Positions 14,151-14,195 of a stretch of DNA of 14,195 bases are shown here, in pieces; the first letter of the stretch is position 1, and every line of letters begins with the position of its first letter. The translations under genes and the position numbers were made by a program. The stretch spans positions 1 through 14,195 of the forward strand of contig JACRTZ010000212.1 of NCBI GenBank assembly GCA_014304965.1. Direction: 5' to 3'. The notes below the pieces were generated by a model. It was given only the letters and a program-made list of their open reading frames with translations. It did no database searches and was not told the DNA's origin. This stretch comes from Vulcanimicrobiota bacterium. GTDB taxonomy: Bacteria; Vulcanimicrobiota; Vulcanimicrobiia; Vulcanimicrobiales; Vulcanimicrobiaceae.

Positions 14151-14195
14151 AGCGGGGAGTCTGACCAAACAAATGTCGATGTGGGAACCTTTCAC

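Noticed and set aside
13947..14195. An 82-codon minus-strand frame at the right edge.
   Set aside because: It starts at the very last base of the window, has no ribosome site or domain, and crosses the RNA candidate and repeats.

Overview
This window is high-GC bacterial DNA with very compact gene packing. Ten of the 18 genes I call start with GTG, and eight neighbouring pairs share a 4-base stop/start overlap (ATGA or GTGA). Nothing in it looks like phage, insertion sequence or CRISPR. The gene content (acyl-CoA carboxylase, molybdenum hydroxylase with its maturation genes, branched-chain amino acid ABC transporter, an XdhC of the type I associate with Actinobacteria, small ribbon-helix-helix proteins) suggests a free-living aerobic heterotroph. 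A deep-branching high-GC phylum such as Eremiobacterota (WPS-2) or a relative is my guess, but no marker gene in the window proves it.

Region 1 (1-6325, all minus strand, read right to left) is one eight-gene run: an IorA-type 2Fe-2S subunit, an IorB-type molybdopterin subunit, an exported SIMPL-domain protein, XdhC split into two genes, a MocA-like cytidylyltransferase, a MIP18/DUF59 Fe-S factor, and the carboxyltransferase subunit of an acyl-CoA carboxylase that runs off the left edge. The first six fit together as a molybdenum hydroxylase plus its cofactor maturation: MocA makes the cytosine dinucleotide cofactor and XdhC handles and inserts it. The DUF59 and carboxylase genes are tied to them only by tight spacing.

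Region 2 (6382-8687) holds two GT4-type glycosyltransferases transcribed divergently from starts only 23 bases apart. They probably serve surface polysaccharide or glycolipid synthesis.

Region 3 (8669-13042, minus strand) is a livHMGF branched-chain amino acid permease operon without its binding-protein gene. Downstream it continues into a TMEM175-like channel and a 78-residue unknown protein. LivF has arginine in place of the Walker A lysine, and a hairpin covers the livF/TMEM175 junction.

Region 4 (13043-14195) is the least ordinary part. Two paralogous ribbon-helix-helix proteins face each other, with no toxin partner between or beside them in the window. Their upstream regions share a TTAGG-containing element, a 13-base direct repeat flanks the pair, and TTAGG pentamers are enriched across the locus. 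To the right is non-coding DNA with a multi-helix fold whose G-U pairs point to a plus-strand RNA, perhaps the leader of a gene beyond the window.
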